Assembly: GCF_003628145.1 (NCBI RefSeq)
Contig: NZ_RBZV01000016.1
Coordinates: 1,230 to 65,229, forward strand
Source: Trinickia fusca
GTDB lineage: Bacteria; Pseudomonadota; Gammaproteobacteria; Burkholderiales; Burkholderiaceae
DNA: 64,000 nucleotides
Reading direction: 5' to 3'
The notes under the pieces are model-generated. The model was not told where the DNA came from and ran no database searches. It saw only the letters and a program-made list of their open reading frames with translations. Each line of letters opens with the position of its first letter. Within the stretch, counting starts at the first letter, position 1. Positions 62,094 through 64,000 of the stretch are shown piece by piece. The translations under genes were made by a program, and so were the position numbers.

Positions 62094-63101
62094 TTAACGC
62101 ACGAGGAAGCCGTAGGCGAGCGGGTCACGCTCGTCGATGATCCACTGTGCGAAGCCGCAGATGTACGCCTCGCCTGTGACCTCCGGAATCACAGCGGGAA
62201 TGCCCTTTACCGAGGTCTCCCGCAGAACTCTACCCTTGAAAATCGTGCCGACGATCGACTCATTGACGAGCGTTTCGTCGGCCTTGAGTTCGCCGCGCTG
62301 GTACAGCTGCGCGACGCGACCGCCAGTTCCCGAACCCGTCGGAGAGCGGTCGACTTCGCGATCCGCGAACACGCAACAGTTAGCCTGCGTGGAACCCGGA
62401 TGCCGCGGTTTGTTGGCGATGATCGTGCCGTAAATGTGATTGATCTCCGGTATCTCAGGGTGCTGTACCGGAAATGCCTTGTTTGCCGCTTCCTTCACCT
62501 CCGCGCCGAAGCGGATGAGTTTTTCGACGGCCCACTCGCGCACCGGTAAGTCGAACGGCTCCCCATCGACATAGAAGTAGAAGGCCCCGCCGTATGCGAT
62601 GTCGCCCGTGACTTTGCCGAACGTCGGCGTTTCTACCGTCACATCGCGCTTCCAGAGGAACGACGGCACATTCACGAAGCGCACCGTGCCTGCGTGCTGC
62701 CCGTCCCATTTGACAAAGGCTTCGATGAAACCGCACGGCGCGTCGATGCCGACTCGCGTCTCGGGAACCGTTCGTTGAACCCATCCGAGTTCAACGGCCG
62801 CCGTCGATAGCGCAATCACGCCGTGGCCGCAGTGGTCGCTGTAGCCTTCGTTGTGCAGAAAGATCACGCCGAAGTCGGCATCAGGCGAAACCGGATCGGT
62901 CAGGTAGCCGCCGTACATGTCTGCGTGGCCGCGCGGCTCGAACATCAGCGCGCGACGGATATCGTCGGCATTTTCCTTGAGCCAGGCACGCCGTTGCACG
63001 ATCGTGTCACCCGGCAGGCGCGGCAAACCGCTCGTGACGATGCGGAAGGCCTCGCCGCCGGTATGTACCTCGACGGTCGAAATGGTTCGAGTCGGTTTCA
63101 T
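62094..63101 (-). CDS. trans-3-Hydroxy-L-proline dehydratase (proline racemase family)
   Basis: The 335-residue protein begins MKPTRTISTVEVHTGGEAFRI. The first catalytic site has Cys (DHCGHGVIA) while the second has Thr in place of Cys (RSPTGSGTGGR), the Cys/Thr pair that marks trans-3-hydroxyproline dehydratases. It should produce delta1-pyrroline-2-carboxylate in the cytoplasm. It lies 31 bases downstream of a LivK-type binding protein gene on the same strand, suggesting import and use of the same substrate. Confidence 0.9.
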   Translation of the reverse strand: MKPTRTISTVEVHTGGEAFRIVTSGLPRLPGDTIVQRRAWLKENADDIRRALMFEPRGHADMYGGYLTDPVSPDADFGVIFLHNEGYSDHCGHGVIALSTAAVELGWVQRTVPETRVGIDAPCGFIEAFVKWDGQHAGTVRFVNVPSFLWKRDVTVETPTFGKVTGDIAYGGAFYFYVDGEPFDLPVREWAVEKLIRFGAEVKEAANKAFPVQHPEIPEINHIYGTIIANKPRHPGSTQANCCVFADREVDRSPTGSGTGGRVAQLYQRGELKADETLVNESIVGTIFKGRVLRETSVKGIPAVIPEVTGEAYICGFAQWIIDERDPLAYGFLVR

Positions 63102-63132
63102 GGGTAGGGGGTCGCTCCGTGCGCGAAAGACG

Positions 63133-64000
63133 TTACTGGACGTACGGTACGGGCAACCCGTTTCGAATGACGTACACCGAGGTCGGCGCGCCCTTCAGGT
63201 CACCTTTGGCGTCAAACGAATAAGTGCCGGCGATCCCCTTGTACTGCTCCTTCGAAAGTTGCGCGATGAGCTTCGCTCTATCCGTGGTCGTGCCGGCCTT
63301 GGTCATCGCGTCGGCAAGCAGCTTTACGCCATCGTAGTAGTTCACGCCGTAGACCTGCGGGTCGGTGTGATACGTATCGTGATACTTCTTCAGGAAGTCG
63401 CGTCCTTCAGGTGTCTTGTCCAATGCAATGCCGCCTTGCGCGCAGTAGACGATAGAAGCCGCGTCGCCGGCGACCTTGCCCATATCTGCGGAACAGATGC
63501 CATCGCCGCCGAGCAGCTTGGCACGCACGCCGCGCTGACGCATCTGCTTCGCCATCGGTGCGCCCTGAGACGCGTAGCCCCCGAAAAAGATCACGTCCGG
63601 GTCCTCGCCCTTGATTGCCGTGAGGATGCCGAGGAAGTCGGTGGCCTGGGAGTTCGTGAATTGATGGTCGATGATCTTCAGGCCGTTGGCCTTCGCGACT
63701 TGCTCGAACTGCTGGGCAACGCCCTGACCGTAAGCCGTCCGGTCATCGATGATGGCCGCGGTCTTCGCCTTGAGCGTCTTTGCCGCGAACTCGGCCATCG
63801 TTCCGCCGAGTTGCTCGTCACTCGCCCCGATGCGGAAAATGTTCTTGAAGCCCTGTTGCGTCAGCGCCGGGTTCGAAGCAACCGGCAACATCGGGATGTT
63901 TGCGTTGCTGTAAACACGGGACGAGGGAATCGCTACGCCGGAGTTATACGGACCCACCACAGCGATTACGCCCTGGTCGACCAGGTTCTGGGCAACCTGC
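63133..64000 (-). CDS. Periplasmic amino-acid binding protein of an ABC transporter (LivK family), N-terminus outside the window
   Basis: The visible 289 residues begin inside the type I periplasmic-binding fold (QVAQNLVDQGVIAVVGPYNS) and run to the natural C-terminus. Motifs include AAIIDDRTAYGQGVAQQFE and DVIFFGGYASQGAPMAKQMRQRG, typical of branched-chain amino-acid binding proteins. The signal peptide lies right of base 64000. The neighbour suggests a hydroxyproline or proline-like ligand. Permease and ATPase genes are not in view. Confidence 0.9.
   Translation of the reverse strand, partial: QVAQNLVDQGVIAVVGPYNSGVAIPSSRVYSNANIPMLPVASNPALTQQGFKNIFRIGASDEQLGGTMAEFAAKTLKAKTAAIIDDRTAYGQGVAQQFEQVAKANGLKIIDHQFTNSQATDFLGILTAIKGEDPDVIFFGGYASQGAPMAKQMRQRGVRAKLLGGDGICSADMGKVAGDAASIVYCAQGGIALDKTPEGRDFLKKYHDTYHTDPQVYGVNYYDGVKLLADAMTKAGTTTDRAKLIAQLSKEQYKGIAGTYSFDAKGDLKGAPTSVYVIRNGLPVPYVQ

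Overview
The window looks like chromosome from a Burkholderia sensu lato bacterium (Burkholderia, Paraburkholderia or Trinickia type). Base composition is GC-rich with strong third-position G/C, and the gene content is typical of that group: a Tad/Flp pilus locus with several flp pilin genes, a giant trimeric autotransporter, a twin-arginine-exported class A beta-lactamase with a divergent LysR regulator, hydroxyproline and lysine catabolism genes, and a leucine-type ABC binding protein. I made this assignment from gene content alone; no rRNA, tRNA or plasmid functions were seen.

Layout. (1) 1-5038, minus: N-terminal 1679 residues of a trimeric autotransporter adhesin whose stalk is built from repeats of about 57 residues; its C-terminal anchor lies outside the window. 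(2) 5842-19255, minus: a complete-looking Tad pilus operon in the order flp-flp-flp-tadV-AAA ATPase-rcpC-rcpA-lipoprotein-tadG-tadE-tadF-tadZ-tadA-tadB-tadC, ending at a good intrinsic terminator. No tadD gene is present. (3) 20339-25381: a polyprenol-type glycosylation cassette (GT87, GtrB-like GT2, methyltransferase, GtrA and a convergent large membrane protein). (4) 25728-30718: an orphan TadE-like protein, a VpsR-like sigma54 activator, DoxX, a small unknown protein and an MFS exporter. (5) 31093-40476: an exopolysaccharide locus related to the NfrA/NfrB/WecB pathway of E. coli, in which a glycosyltransferase carrying a C-terminal MshEN (c-di-GMP-binding type) domain is flanked by a DUF2334 deacetylase, a UDP-GlcNAc 2-epimerase, a TPR/beta-barrel outer-membrane protein, a lipoprotein and a secreted glycoside hydrolase. 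(6) 40636-46232: trans-4-hydroxyproline catabolism (deaminase, Cys/Cys epimerase, three-subunit D-hydroxyproline dehydrogenase, PAS-AraC regulator). (7) 46393-52147: zinc-ribbon membrane protein, FAD oxidoreductase, aldo/keto reductase, class A beta-lactamase and LysR regulator. (8) 52168-56535: a lower-GC island with small unknown genes and a 1178-codon beta-repeat protein interrupted by one in-frame TAG. (9) 56655-61830: LysR, DUF1338 2-oxoadipate decarboxylase/hydroxylase, aminotransferase and aminoadipate semialdehyde dehydrogenase, i.e. the lower half of lysine catabolism. (10) 62094-64000: trans-3-hydroxyproline dehydratase and a truncated LivK-type binding protein.

How the parts fit. 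The left 40 kb is devoted to surface attachment: adhesin, Flp pili, a glycosylation cassette that could decorate surface structures, and a polysaccharide whose synthase carries a c-di-GMP-binding-type domain. The sigma54 activator between these blocks is a candidate shared regulator, but I saw no consensus -24/-12 promoter. The right 24 kb is amino-acid salvage (4-hydroxyproline, 3-hydroxyproline, lysine). The most interesting items are the elaborated Nfr-type polysaccharide locus and the amber-interrupted repeat protein.
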